Positions 1 through 8,963 are shown, counted from the first letter of the stretch. The stretch is DNA of 64,000 bases from Mucilaginibacter conchicola (GCF_003432115.1 NZ_QWDC01000002.1:806001-870000); one strand, 5' to 3'. Notes: generated by a model not told the origin, from the letters alone. Program-made: numbers and translations.

Positions 1-49
1 TGAACTGGCTGGAAGCACATTAATTATTTTGAGCAAAGTGATAAGGGGT

Positions 50-237
50 TGCTCCTAACGGAGCACAATCTCTTTTTTGTATATTTTCTACAAAGCGGCA
101 GTCCCTACGGGACAGATTTATCTAATGAGTATAAATTTAGGATGGTTCAATCCTGATAAGCACCTTAGCATACCTCGTAGAGGTTACCGCTTTGTAGCAA
201 AAACAAATACAGCAGCTTTTGCCTCGTAGAGGCTACC
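50..237. repeat. Cluster of dispersed palindromic repeats upstream of tex
   Basis: No gene is visible in bases 1-372. The stretch holds TGCTCCTAACGGAGCA (50-65), CTACAAAGCGG (88-98) followed by GTCCCTACGGGAC (101-113), the inverted copy CCGCTTTGTAG (187-197), and two copies of CCTCGTAGAGG (173-183 and 222-232). The same words recur at 24604-24916 in a tidier mirror arrangement, so this is a second, degenerate copy of that family. Whether it is a mobile element remnant, a transcribed structure or both cannot be told from the sequence. Confidence 0.7.
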
Positions 238-372
238 CACAACCAATGAAATGCATTAGACAATAATTTTTCAATTGCATTTCTTCCCAATTACCCCCAA
301 CTTCGCAGTCCCGGTATTTTGAAAATTGCATCTGTGCAATCAGTCAAAAACATCGGTGCAATCACAACCAAA

Positions 373-2643
373 ATGGAATACAACATTAAAATAGCACAGG
401 AACTTTCTGTTGGCAGCAAACAGGTGGCGGCAACTATTGCCCTGCTTGATGAAGGCGCAACCGTTCCTTTTATATCACGTTACCGTAAAGAGCTTACCGG
501 CAGTTTGGATGAGGTGCAGGTAGCTGCCATCCGCGACCGCGTGCAACAACTGCGCGATCTGGATAAACGCCGCGAAGCCATCCTTAAATCACTGGCAGAC
601 CTTGGCAAGCTAACGCCCGAACTGGAACAGCAGATCAACGCTGCCGAAACCATGGTGCTGTTAGAGGATATCTACCTGCCGTACCGCCCAAAACGCAAAA
701 CCCGCGCAACGGCAGCCCGCGAAAAAGGTCTGCAGCCGTTAGCAGATGCTATCCTTGCACAAAAAACATTCGACGTAGAGGACGAAGCAGCCAAATACAT
801 CGATGAAGAAAAAGGTGTTAAAGACGGCGCTGAAGCTTTGGCGGGTGCACGTGATATCATCGCCGAATACATCAGTGAGCATGCCGAGACCCGCGCCATG
901 ATGCGCCAGCTGTTTACAGAAAAAGGTGTGTTTGAATCAAAAGTTGTTCCCGGCAAAGAAGAGGCGGGCATTAAATACAAAGATTATTTTGAGTGGACGG
1001 AGCCGGTTAAATCGGCACCATCACACCGTGTGCTGGCCATGCGCCGCGGTGAAAAAGAAGAGATCCTTTGGCTGGATATTAAACCAACCGAAGAGGATGC
1101 CATTGAGCTGTTAGAACGCGAGTTTATTAACTCTAATAACGCGGCTTCAGCCCAAATGAAACTGGCTATTGCCGATGGTTACAAGCGCCTGCTGAAACCA
1201 TCAATGGAAACCGAGATACGCCTGCTGACCAAGAAAAATGCAGACGAGGAAGCTATCCGTGTATTTGCAGAGAATGCCCGCCAGCTATTGCTAAGTGCAC
1301 CGCTTGGCCAAAAACGTATGATGGCCATTGACCCCGGCTTCCGTACAGGCTGTAAGGTGGTTTGCCTGGATGAGCAGGGTAAACTATTAGAGTATACCGC
1401 CATTTTCCCGCATACCGGTGCCGGCCAGGCCCGCGAGGCGGAGAAAACCGTTGAGCACCTGTTTAAAAAATACGATATAGAAGCCATTGCCATTGGTAAC
1501 GGCACCGCCGGTCGCGAAACGGAAGTTTTTGTTCGCAAGCTGAACCTGCAAGGCGCAACCATCGTAATGGTGAACGAGAGCGGTGCTTCTATCTACTCGG
1601 CATCTGATGTGGCCCGAGAGGAATTTCCTGATCAGGATGTTACTGTTCGTGGTGCAGTATCTATTGGTCGCAGGCTGATGGACCCGCTGGCTGAGCTGGT
1701 AAAGATAGACCCGAAATCTATCGGCGTGGGCCAGTACCAGCACGATGTGGATCAGAATAAATTACAAACATCACTTGATGATACCGTTATCAGTTGTGTG
1801 AACGCTGTGGGTGTTGAGCTGAATACGGCCTCAAAACAGATCTTGGCTTACATATCGGGCCTTGGCCCGCAACTGGCACAAAACATTGTGGATTACCGCA
1901 ACCAGAACGGTGCCTTTAAACAGCGCAGTCAGTTAAAAAAAGTTGCCCGTTTGGGCGATAAAGCCTTTGAGCAGGCAGCAGGTTTCCTTCGCATCCGCGG
2001 AGCAGAAAACCCGCTGGATGAAAGCGCCGTTCACCCGGAACGTTATGCCCTGGTAGAGCAAATGGCCACCGACCTTAAATGCAGCGTGCGCGACCTGATG
2101 CGCGATCAAAAGCTACGCGCTTCTATCCCGCTACAAAAATATATCTCAGATACCGTTGGTTTACCAACTCTCAATGATATCATCGCCGAGCTGGCCAAAC
2201 CCGGCCGCGACCCGCGCGAGCAGTTCGAGGCGTTCAGCTTTACAGATGGGGTGAATGATATTAATGATCTTAAGGTAGGCATGAAACTACCGGGCATCGT
2301 TACCAACATCACCAACTTTGGCGCTTTTGTTGATATCGGCGTTCATCAGGATGGTTTGGTTCATTTAAGCCAAATCACTAACCGTTTTATTAAAGACCCT
2401 AACGAGGTTTTGAAAGTTCACCAGCAGGTTGAGGTAACCGTAACCGAGGTGGATGTGAACCGCAAGCGCATTTCCCTCAGCATGAAGGAAAACGAAAAGC
2501 GTGAACAAAATCATAACCAGAACAACCGCCCTAAAGAGAACCGCCCGGCTAACAAGCCTTTTAACCAGCGCCCTCAACAAAGACAGGAACCCGAAACGGA
2601 TATGGCTATTAAATTAGCTGCGTTGAAAGGGAAGTTTAAGTAA
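373..2643 (+). CDS. tex: Tex-family RNA-binding transcription accessory protein
   Basis: Tex is a cytoplasmic nucleic-acid-binding protein thought to act with transcription complexes. The 756-residue product has the full family layout: an N-terminal helical Tex domain, a YqgF/RNase-H-like fold near residue 316 (AIDPGFRTGCK), helix-hairpin-helix repeats from about 476, and an S1 domain from about 636 (GIVTNITNFGAFVDIG). An Asn/Gln/Arg-rich tail from about 706 precedes the end. The reading frame opens at a TTG at 319, but the ATG at 373 gives the usual family N-terminus (MEYNIKIAQELS), so it is preferred. The gene stands alone, with repeats on both sides. Confidence 0.95.
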   Translation: MEYNIKIAQELSVGSKQVAATIALLDEGATVPFISRYRKELTGSLDEVQVAAIRDRVQQLRDLDKRREAILKSLADLGKLTPELEQQINAAETMVLLEDIYLPYRPKRKTRATAAREKGLQPLADAILAQKTFDVEDEAAKYIDEEKGVKDGAEALAGARDIIAEYISEHAETRAMMRQLFTEKGVFESKVVPGKEEAGIKYKDYFEWTEPVKSAPSHRVLAMRRGEKEEILWLDIKPTEEDAIELLEREFINSNNAASAQMKLAIADGYKRLLKPSMETEIRLLTKKNADEEAIRVFAENARQLLLSAPLGQKRMMAIDPGFRTGCKVVCLDEQGKLLEYTAIFPHTGAGQAREAEKTVEHLFKKYDIEAIAIGNGTAGRETEVFVRKLNLQGATIVMVNESGASIYSASDVAREEFPDQDVTVRGAVSIGRRLMDPLAELVKIDPKSIGVGQYQHDVDQNKLQTSLDDTVISCVNAVGVELNTASKQILAYISGLGPQLAQNIVDYRNQNGAFKQRSQLKKVARLGDKAFEQAAGFLRIRGAENPLDESAVHPERYALVEQMATDLKCSVRDLMRDQKLRASIPLQKYISDTVGLPTLNDIIAELAKPGRDPREQFEAFSFTDGVNDINDLKVGMKLPGIVTNITNFGAFVDIGVHQDGLVHLSQITNRFIKDPNEVLKVHQQVEVTVTEVDVNRKRISLSMKENEKREQNHNQNNRPKENRPANKPFNQRPQQRQEPETDMAIKLAALKGKFK

Positions 2644-2646
2644 ATA

Positions 2647-2773
2647 TTGTTGGTGTTGTCATCAACAATGGCGATACCCTCGTCATTGCGAGGAGGCGTA
2701 GCCGACGTGGCAATCCCAGACTTACAGAGGAGCTCTGTAGGTGGGGGATTGCCATGCTATCGCTCGCAATGAC
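2647..2773. repeat. Two adjoining palindromic repeats after tex
   Basis: A TTGTTGGTGTTGTC-type palindrome (2647-2668) is followed by a 92-bp element (2682-2773) whose ends are inverted copies of GTCATTGCGAG, with inner arms TGGCAATCCC / GGGATTGCCA. The first element recurs at 24709-24732 and 24770-24793. The second recurs at 11019-11110, 17762-17855 and 49565-49706. The position between convergent tex and the small gene at 2786 would let it act as a transcription end. Confidence 0.75.
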
Positions 2774-2785
2774 GGGTTTTGTATT

Positions 2786-3115
2786 TCAATCTAACCCCGG
2801 TGCGGTTAAATGCGGGTTAACGCTGCCGCCATTGGCGTGGGTTATCTTATGCAGGTTATACTTTCGCGGGGTAGTTTCCTCATTGGCGGTAACCATACCA
2901 TTCTTGTACCAAAGCTCAAGCAGTTCGCAAGCATGCTCGCGTTCGATGTCATCACCGCCGGATAATTCGTGCAGGTGCTCTATTACCTCATCGGCAGTAC
3001 CTTCGCCAAGGTCGGCTAAGGCATAGGCAAGGTTTTCTTTTAGCGGTGCCGCAGCATCATAATGGGCCGGCACATGTAATGGCTGGTGTAATTCTCTAAA
3101 ATCCTGATCGTTCAT
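2786..3115 (-). CDS. Conserved small protein of unknown function
   Basis: This 109-residue acidic, cytoplasmic protein was not recognised. Its middle (ADLGEGTADEVIEHLHELSG, then a basic helix and a short strand ending NGMV) looks like a compact winged-helix unit, which is an inference from pattern only. It has no signal peptide and no membrane segment. It converges with tex and lies downstream of the amt terminator on the same strand, so it is probably transcribed alone. Codon use matches its neighbours, which supports a real gene. Confidence 0.65.
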   Translation of the reverse strand: MNDQDFRELHQPLHVPAHYDAAAPLKENLAYALADLGEGTADEVIEHLHELSGGDDIEREHACELLELWYKNGMVTANEETTPRKYNLHKITHANGGSVNPHLTAPGLD

Positions 3116-3186
3116 AGCAAGGCTTTTTTATACTACAAACAAGGTTTGCTTTTGTTGCTCAGGTTTATCCCGGTAAAAACACATAA

Positions 3187-3214
3187 ATAAAAAAAGGGGC
3201 CGAAGCCCCTTTTT
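3187..3214 (-). terminator. Rho-independent terminator of amt
   Basis: On the minus strand GGGGC-TTCG-GCCCC is flanked by A and T runs. The stem ends in eight T residues about 50 bp after the amt stop codon. The run of A residues on the other side would also allow action on the plus strand. Confidence 0.85.
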
Positions 3215-3260
3215 CCAGTTAGTTAGTTTAGTAGTATTATGATAGTTAAAGGTTTGATGA

Positions 3261-4565
3261 CTATAACTCTTCGTCGTGTTGGGTCATGTCCAAACCAGCA
3301 ATCTCTTCCTCTGGTGTAACACGCAGCGGGCTGATAAGGTCAGTAACTTTCAACAGAAGCAATGCGCCAAAAAACGCGAATGCAGATACTGCAACCAACG
3401 CTTTAAGGTGTTGTAAAAACAGGGTAATTTCGCCGTAGAATAAACCATCGGCGCCAGCCGCATTAACGCCTTTTGAAGCAAATACGCCTGTTAGCAACAT
3501 ACCCATCATACCGCCCACACCGTGGCAAGGGAATACGTCAAGCGTATCATCGATATTGGTTTTGCTTCTCCAGATCACAACCAGGTTACTTACCACTGCT
3601 GATACGATACCTACAATAAGTGAGCTTGATACAGTGATGAAACCGGCAGCCGGGGTAACGGCAACCAAACCCACAACCGCACCAATACAAGCGCCCATTG
3701 CAGATGGTTTTTTACCTCTAAGGATATCAAAGAAGATCCATGACATTGCAGCAGCAGCTGATGCTGTAGTTGTAGTAGCCAAAGCTGTAGCAGCCAATTC
3801 GCCTGATGCCAATGCAGAACCTGCGTTGAAACCAAACCAGCCGAACCATAGTAAACCGGTACCTAATATTACGTAGCTGATGCGTGCAGGTGTGTGTGCC
3901 TCTGGTACTTCGTTACGTTTTTTAAGATAAAGTGCTGATGCTAATGCAGCCCAACCTGCAGACATGTGTACAACGGTACCGCCCGCGAAGTCAAGCACGC
4001 CCATTTTAAAGAAGAAACCATCAGGGTGCCAGGTTGCGTGTGCAAGCGGGATATAGATGATAACGATGAAAAGGGTGATGAAGATCAAGTAAGAGTTGAA
4101 ACGGATACGCTCTGCAAATGCACCGGTGATAAGCGCAGGTGTAATAACCGCAAACTTAAGCTGGAACATTGCAAAAAGGATAACCGGAATTGTACCGCCT
4201 AACCATGCAACACCCAAAGTATTCTGCATCATGAAGAATGTTTTTGGGTTACCCAAGAAGCCGCCGCCAATATCATCGCCAAAAGCCATACTAAAACCGA
4301 ACACTACCCAGATGATAGTGATCAAACCCATACATACAAAGCTTTGCAGCATGGTAGAGATAACGTTCTTTTTACGCACCATACCACCGTAAAAGAACGC
4401 AAGGCCCGGGGTCATTAATAATACAAGCGCAGTTGATATCAGCATCCATGCTATATCAGCACCGTTGTAGGTGGTTGCCGGCTTTGCTGCAACTGTGGCA
4501 CCGGGATACACCAAAGCGAGTATCACAACGATGACCAGAATGAGAAAGGGTACAATTTTTTTCAT
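3261..4565 (-). CDS. amt: Ammonium transporter, Amt/MEP family
   Basis: This inner-membrane channel conducts ammonium/ammonia. The product has 434 residues with an N-terminal hydrophobic segment (a likely signal sequence) and about 11 membrane helices. Family motifs include MTPGLAFFYGGMVRKKN near residue 55 and FDFAGGTVVHMSAGWAAL-like text near residue 195. The length is normal for Amt proteins. No glnK/P-II gene lies beside it, although that pair is common in bacteria. The 5' region (4566-4625) is AT-rich with several TTAGT-type direct repeats. A strong terminator follows. Confidence 0.95.
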   Translation of the reverse strand: MKKIVPFLILVIVVILALVYPGATVAAKPATTYNGADIAWMLISTALVLLMTPGLAFFYGGMVRKKNVISTMLQSFVCMGLITIIWVVFGFSMAFGDDIGGGFLGNPKTFFMMQNTLGVAWLGGTIPVILFAMFQLKFAVITPALITGAFAERIRFNSYLIFITLFIVIIYIPLAHATWHPDGFFFKMGVLDFAGGTVVHMSAGWAALASALYLKKRNEVPEAHTPARISYVILGTGLLWFGWFGFNAGSALASGELAATALATTTTASAAAAMSWIFFDILRGKKPSAMGACIGAVVGLVAVTPAAGFITVSSSLIVGIVSAVVSNLVVIWRSKTNIDDTLDVFPCHGVGGMMGMLLTGVFASKGVNAAGADGLFYGEITLFLQHLKALVAVSAFAFFGALLLLKVTDLISPLRVTPEEEIAGLDMTQHDEEL

Positions 4566-4661
4566 TTTGTTAGTTTAATTGGAAGTTTAGTTAGTTGATC
4601 AGTTAATTAATAGTTAGTCAGTAAAATCAGGTCGTATATCTAAGGCCTCACAGCCTGTATT

Positions 4662-5003
4662 TCATTTTCTGTACGCTACCTGCCCGATTGCAAATACCGG
4701 CTGCAGTTTGTGGGCCGCAACCGGCGTAGTTATCAATCTTATAGCAGTAGTCCCGGTTACAGATGTAGTAAAAATGTTCTTAGCAGCCATTTTTTTAATT
4801 CTCAGGCCAGCATTTACATTTTTTAAGCTACCCAAAGAGCTTACTTTATCAAAACCTACCTTTTCACTAAACCCTCTACCTTCCAATTTTAATAAAATAG
4901 CCAACAATAGCTTTTTATTGATAAGAACAATTGCAACAAACAACACAAACGCATAAAATCTTGTAAAAATTAAAACCATTTGAGTCATTTTTAATAATTG
5001 CAT
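4662..5003 (-). CDS. Possible small membrane-anchored protein upstream of amt
   Basis: An open frame of 113 codons starts with a hydrophobic segment (residues about 9-30) followed by a basic, membrane-distal part. It was not recognised. It shares amt's direction and ends about 100 bp before the amt start, so it could be a leader gene of that unit. Against it, the DNA is more AT-rich than neighbouring genes and an overlapping frame is open on the other strand. It is a candidate only. Confidence 0.35.
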   Translation of the reverse strand: MQLLKMTQMVLIFTRFYAFVLFVAIVLINKKLLLAILLKLEGRGFSEKVGFDKVSSLGSLKNVNAGLRIKKMAAKNIFTTSVTGTTAIRLITTPVAAHKLQPVFAIGQVAYRK

Positions 5004-5050
5004 AGGCTAAAATAATAATATTAAAATCATATTGTCAATAAAAAAGATGA

Positions 5051-5075
5051 TTTTTTGAAAATATTTTTCAAAAAA
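5051..5075 (-). terminator. Perfect AT-rich inverted repeat after dinB
   Basis: TTTTTTGAAAA and its exact complement are separated by three bases within a spacer that is about three-quarters A+T. It lies 150 bp beyond the dinB stop codon and could end transcription from either strand. The weak stem makes this less certain than the GC-rich terminators in the window. Confidence 0.4.
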
Positions 5076-5227
5076 CAGGATAAAAATGAAAATAATAGAT
5101 TTTTTAAGCTTGATAAAACAATTGAAAAGGCACAAAAAACCAATCAACACTATCAAAAACGTTAGATTTAAGAAAAACGCCGTGAAAGTTTTGCGAAAAA
5201 CATAAATTTTGAGAAAGAAGCAGAGAA

Positions 5228-6340
5228 CTATGTGGCCTGATCGAACAGATCAAGCTGTTCTGAAGATGTTTTTGTACGAATTTCTGGCGGATAAAAGTTT
5301 GAAAGCGTAATTCCGAGCAATCGCACGCGTAAGTTTTCGGTATCGGTAGTATCCAGCAAGCGCTTTGCTGTGCCGGCAATAAAATCTATATCGTCTCCAC
5401 CATCGGGGAACGATTGACTACGAGTGATTTGCTTAAAGTCGTTATATTTTATTTTAACGGTTACCGTACGGCCTTTTAACTGATAACGTTTTAGGCGCTC
5501 ATGTACAGTTTTGGCTATCTTATCCAGCTCAGCATACATCTCTTCTGCTGTAGTTAAATCGAACGCAAAAGTATCTTCGGCACCAATAGATTTTGTTTCG
5601 CGATGGGGTTGTACAGGGCGGTCATCAATACCGCGTACTATGTTATAATAGAAGCCACCTGCCTTACCAAAACGTTTTACAATTTCTTCCCTGCTTAGCG
5701 TTTTGAGATCAGCGCCGGTAAACAGACCCTGCTTCTTCATCTTATCGGCAGTTACACGGCCCACTCCGTAAAACTTATCAACCGGCAGGTTCTCTATAAA
5801 CTTTTCGATGGATGAGGGTCCGATAAAAGTAAGACCGTCCGGCTTTTTTACGTCTGATGCTATCTTTGCCACAAACTTATTTACTGATACTCCGGCAGAT
5901 GCCGTAAGCTGTAGCTCATCTTTTATAGCCTGCTTTATCTGCTCCGCCACTTCAATAGCCGAGCCGATGTTCAGTTTATCAACCGTAACATCAAGGTAGG
6001 CTTCATCTAATGACAGAGGTTCTATCAGGTCGGTATACCGGCTAAAGATCTCGCGGATCTTTTGCGACACCTCTTTATAAGCAGCAAACCTTGGCCTCAC
6101 AAATATGGCATGAGGGCAAAGCTTCAAAGCCTGTTTTGATGGCATGGCCGATCGCACCCCAAACTTACGTGCTTCATAACTGGCTGTAGCCACTACACCG
6201 CCGCGCCCCTCGGGCAGGCCGCCAACTACCAAAGCCTTGCCGCGATACTCGGGAAAATCGCGCTGCTCAACAGACGCGTAAAAGGCGTCCATATCAATAT
6301 GGATGATCTTACGATACGTTTTTGCCGGTTCTTCTGCCAT
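5228..6340 (-). CDS. dinB: DNA polymerase IV (Y family)
   Basis: This is a translesion DNA polymerase of the DinB group. The 370-residue product begins with the catalytic palm motif IIHIDMDAFYASVEQRD, carries the second acidic motif LSLDEAYLDVT, and continues through the helix-hairpin-helix thumb (FYGVGRVTADKMKK) to the little-finger domain. The C-terminus contains EQLDLF, the usual beta-clamp-binding motif, six residues before the end. The length is typical. The ATG at 6340 is preceded by a good Bacteroidota promoter (6353-6384) shared with the divergent gene at 6404. No LexA box was recognised. Confidence 0.95.
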   Translation of the reverse strand: MAEEPAKTYRKIIHIDMDAFYASVEQRDFPEYRGKALVVGGLPEGRGGVVATASYEARKFGVRSAMPSKQALKLCPHAIFVRPRFAAYKEVSQKIREIFSRYTDLIEPLSLDEAYLDVTVDKLNIGSAIEVAEQIKQAIKDELQLTASAGVSVNKFVAKIASDVKKPDGLTFIGPSSIEKFIENLPVDKFYGVGRVTADKMKKQGLFTGADLKTLSREEIVKRFGKAGGFYYNIVRGIDDRPVQPHRETKSIGAEDTFAFDLTTAEEMYAELDKIAKTVHERLKRYQLKGRTVTVKIKYNDFKQITRSQSFPDGGDDIDFIAGTAKRLLDTTDTENLRVRLLGITLSNFYPPEIRTKTSSEQLDLFDQAT

Positions 6341-6352
6341 GGTTTACCTTAC

Positions 6353-6384
6353 CAAAACTATTAATTTAAGCTACCTTTGCCAAA
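6353..6384 (-). promoter_or_regulatory. Bacteroidota-type promoter of dinB
   Basis: On the minus strand TTTG (6381-6384) is followed by a 20-bp spacer and TAGTTTTG (6353-6360), matching the TTTG / TAnnTTTG consensus. On the plus strand a TACCTTTG element (6372-6379) lies inside the same spacer and could serve the divergent gene at 6404, so the two promoters overlap. Confidence 0.7.
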
Positions 6385-6403
6385 CAGCTTACCTTAGTAT
6401 AAT

Positions 6404-6976
6404 ATGTCGTCACACCACATTGTTCGCGAAAAACAGGAGCCTGCTTTATTAGTGCTCAGCCTTAGAGATTTCTCTGAGGAATTGTTAGGCCAACTGTTAG
6501 AATGGAGCCCAACCGTTATCACCATCCCCGATGTTGCCGAGCAGCTTGCCGCTTACGAAATAAAAGTTGATATCATTATTGCTGATGCCGCACCCGCTGA
6601 TATGCAATCTGATGTGAAGCTCATCCCACAAAACAACCAAACGCAGGTAAGCGCAGCGATGACTTACCTAACCAATAAAGGCTACCCCGCCGTAAACGTT
6701 GTTACCCGCGATGTTACACTTTCAGATTTTGAACCGTATATTAATAGTATAAACGTTGTTATTTATAGTACCAGGCAGAAAATTTATCCTGTAACAAGCG
6801 GCTTTAGCAAGTGGAAACCGGCTAATGAAAACGTGGGGATATTATCAGTATATTCAAACTTAGAGACCACTGGCTTATCGCGCGAAATAGAAGACGCATT
6901 TGTGACCACAGCCGATGGCTTTTTTAGCCTTAAATTTGCCGAGCCATTTGTCTTTATATCAGAGGATATCGACTAA
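6404..6976 (+). CDS. Thiamine pyrophosphokinase-like protein (divergent)
   Basis: This 190-residue cytoplasmic protein has a central stretch, VDIIIADAAPAD followed by QTQVSAAMTYLTNKGYPAVNVV, that resembles the D-rich substrate motif and the following helix of thiamine pyrophosphokinase. The usual GDxDS/T and QDxTD residues are largely lost. A catalytic role in making thiamine diphosphate is therefore doubtful and the call is by fold resemblance only. The gene is monocistronic and divergent from dinB. A TAnnTTTG element lies 24 bp upstream of the ATG. Confidence 0.5.
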   Translation: MSSHHIVREKQEPALLVLSLRDFSEELLGQLLEWSPTVITIPDVAEQLAAYEIKVDIIIADAAPADMQSDVKLIPQNNQTQVSAAMTYLTNKGYPAVNVVTRDVTLSDFEPYINSINVVIYSTRQKIYPVTSGFSKWKPANENVGILSVYSNLETTGLSREIEDAFVTTADGFFSLKFAEPFVFISEDID

Positions 6977-7091
6977 AAATAACGGCCTGTTTTTTGTTGA
7001 AAAATAATTTAGAAGGCGTTAAACCGTTAAGCCTTTGTTAAGTCAAACAACTACATCAGCACGAGGGTGTTGATGCATTTATAAATTAGAG

Positions 7092-8183
7092 ATGAGAACA
7101 GCATATAAAAAATTATTAACAGTAGCCCTAAGCGGAATGGTGTTCCTTGGCTTGGGCTTAGACGCCAACGCACAACGTGGTGCACGCGGCGGCGGCGGCG
7201 GTGGATTTAGCGGGGGTGGAAGCCGTGGCTCATTTGGCGGCGGTGGTGGCGGTGGCTTTAGCAGGCCATCAGGCGGTTCATTTAGTCGCCCTTCGGGTGG
7301 CTCTTTCAGCCGTCCATCAAGCCCGTCAGCAGGTGTTAGGCCGCAGGGTTCATTTAGTCGCCCATCAAATCCATCAATGGGTGTTGCACCCAATAGGGGC
7401 AGTTTTGGCTCAAGGCCGTCTGTAGGGGCTACTCCGGGTAGAGGAGCATACAGCTACAGCAATCGTGGTTCTTTTGCCGGTCGCCCTACCGTTGGTGTAA
7501 ACGGAAGAGGTGGCTATGGCGGCCGTTACGGTTATGGTTATGGCGGCCGCTATGGTTACGGTCGCCCTTATGGTGGTGGTTACCGCAATTATTACTATGG
7601 CCCGCGTTACTTTGGTTATGGTTACTATAATTACCGTGGTTACTACAACTCTTATTACTTACCACGCATCGGTTTCGGTATAAGTGTATTGCCTTTTGGT
7701 TACTACCCATTCTGGTGGAACAACTACCAGTACTACTATGCCGATGGCTTGTACTACCAATACAATGATAACCAATACACTGTAGTTGAGCCACCAGTAG
7801 GCGCAGCGGTAAATTCATTGCCATCAAAAGCAGAGCCTATCACTATTAATGGCGAGCAATTCTACGAATCAAACGGTGTTTACTACCGTGCGGTTACTAA
7901 AGATGATGGTACTGTAACTTATGAAGTTGCCGGTAAAGATGGCGAACTGAACACCAGCAACGGTGGCGGTGGCGACCAAGGCGACTACCAGGCTTACCAG
8001 GTAGGTGATATTTTAACCACATTGCCTGAGGATAGCCGCAAAATAAAAGTAAACGGCGAAAAGCTTTGGGTTTCTCCTGATGGTACTTACTTCCAGGAGC
8101 AACGCGACGGTGACGGTAAAAAGGTTTACAAAGTTGTAGGCCTATCAACCGACGAAGACCAGGGCGACGATAGCCAGCAATAA
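7092..8183 (+). CDS. Secreted Gly/Tyr-rich protein, DUF6515 type
   Basis: The 363-residue product has a signal peptide ending near ANAQ (residue 28). A Gly/Arg/Ser-rich low-complexity part follows with repeated SFSRPS units (about 30-140), then a Tyr/Gly-rich part, then a C-terminal domain with repeated xYYxxxGVYYR-like strands (YADGLYYQYNDNQYTVV and QFYESNGVYYRAV). This layout is that of DUF6515 proteins of Bacteroidota, which are probably cell-envelope proteins of unknown function. The gene is monocistronic with a terminator 25 bp after the stop. GC-rich codons in the Gly tract reflect composition, not transfer. Confidence 0.8.
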   Translation: MRTAYKKLLTVALSGMVFLGLGLDANAQRGARGGGGGGFSGGGSRGSFGGGGGGGFSRPSGGSFSRPSGGSFSRPSSPSAGVRPQGSFSRPSNPSMGVAPNRGSFGSRPSVGATPGRGAYSYSNRGSFAGRPTVGVNGRGGYGGRYGYGYGGRYGYGRPYGGGYRNYYYGPRYFGYGYYNYRGYYNSYYLPRIGFGISVLPFGYYPFWWNNYQYYYADGLYYQYNDNQYTVVEPPVGAAVNSLPSKAEPITINGEQFYESNGVYYRAVTKDDGTVTYEVAGKDGELNTSNGGGGDQGDYQAYQVGDILTTLPEDSRKIKVNGEKLWVSPDGTYFQEQRDGDGKKVYKVVGLSTDEDQGDDSQQ

Positions 8184-8208
8184 TATTATTTAAGTATTTA
8201 GCTTTAGG

Positions 8209-8240
8209 AAAGCGGGAGTCTCAATAACTTCCGCTTTTTT
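8209..8240 (+). terminator. Terminator of the DUF6515 gene
   Basis: An 11-bp stem, AAAGCGGGAGT with ACTTCCGCTTT and one G-T pair, closes a short loop and is followed by six T residues. It lies 26 bp after the stop codon. Confidence 0.8.
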
Positions 8241-8342
8241 GTTTGTCAGAACTCGAATTTTAAGAATTTGGGGAATTAACAGAATCAAAACATTTTCTTC
8301 TAACAACCTATTGATACTATACTACCATTAAGTTGCAAACCC

Positions 8343-8948
8343 ATGAAAGCATTAGTGCTCAACTGCACATTGAAAAAATCGCCTGAGGTATCAAATACCG
8401 AAGCGCTGGCACAAGTAGTTATAGATGAAATGGAAAGATTGGGCGTTGAAACCAATCTTATCCGCGTAGCCGATCATAACATTATCACGGGCATTAAATC
8501 AGACCTTGGTGACGGTGATGCATGGCCTGCCATCCTTAAAGAATTATTGGCTTCTGAAATATTGATCATTGCCACGCCAACATGGGTGGGCACATTATCC
8601 AGCGAAGCATTGAAAGTACTGCAGCGTATCAACGGGCTTTATCCGGCGCGTGATGAGCAGGGCCGCCCGGTTACATTCAATAAGGTAGCCGGCTTTGTGG
8701 TTACCGGCGAGGAAGACGGAGCACGACACGTGGTATCAGAAATTGCAGGTGCGCTGATGGATGTAGGCTTTACCATCGCCCCGCAATCATACACCTATTG
8801 GAACAACGGCCCCGGCCCGGGCGATAGTTATCTGAAAAGTGATTACCGTAAGGAATGGTCGATACAAACAGGCAGAGCCGCCGCAGCCAATGTGGTTGCT
8901 GTTGCACGGGCGCTACAGAATACGCCGATGCCCGGGAATGCCGAATAA
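8343..8948 (+). CDS. Flavodoxin-like / NADPH-dependent FMN reductase family protein
   Basis: The 201-residue protein starts directly with the flavodoxin-fold first strand and phosphate loop (KALVLNCTLKKSPEVSNTE), followed by IIATPTWVGTLSSEALK, which matches the FMN-contact loop of NAD(P)H:FMN reductases. It probably binds FMN and transfers electrons in the cytoplasm, with partner and substrate unknown. The family is confident and the exact reaction is not. It ends 27 bp before rlmI, which has its own promoter-like element. Confidence 0.8.
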   Translation: MKALVLNCTLKKSPEVSNTEALAQVVIDEMERLGVETNLIRVADHNIITGIKSDLGDGDAWPAILKELLASEILIIATPTWVGTLSSEALKVLQRINGLYPARDEQGRPVTFNKVAGFVVTGEEDGARHVVSEIAGALMDVGFTIAPQSYTYWNNGPGPGDSYLKSDYRKEWSIQTGRAAAANVVAVARALQNTPMPGNAE

Positions 8949-8963
8949 TGGCTGCGATATTGT

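Noticed and set aside
5104..5379. Minus-strand frame at the end of dinB
   Set aside because: It overlaps the coding end of dinB in another frame and has no family features.
7079..7393. Pro-rich frame opposite the DUF6515 gene
   Set aside because: It is the complement of the Gly-rich tract; the Gly-rich frame has a signal peptide and family motifs.
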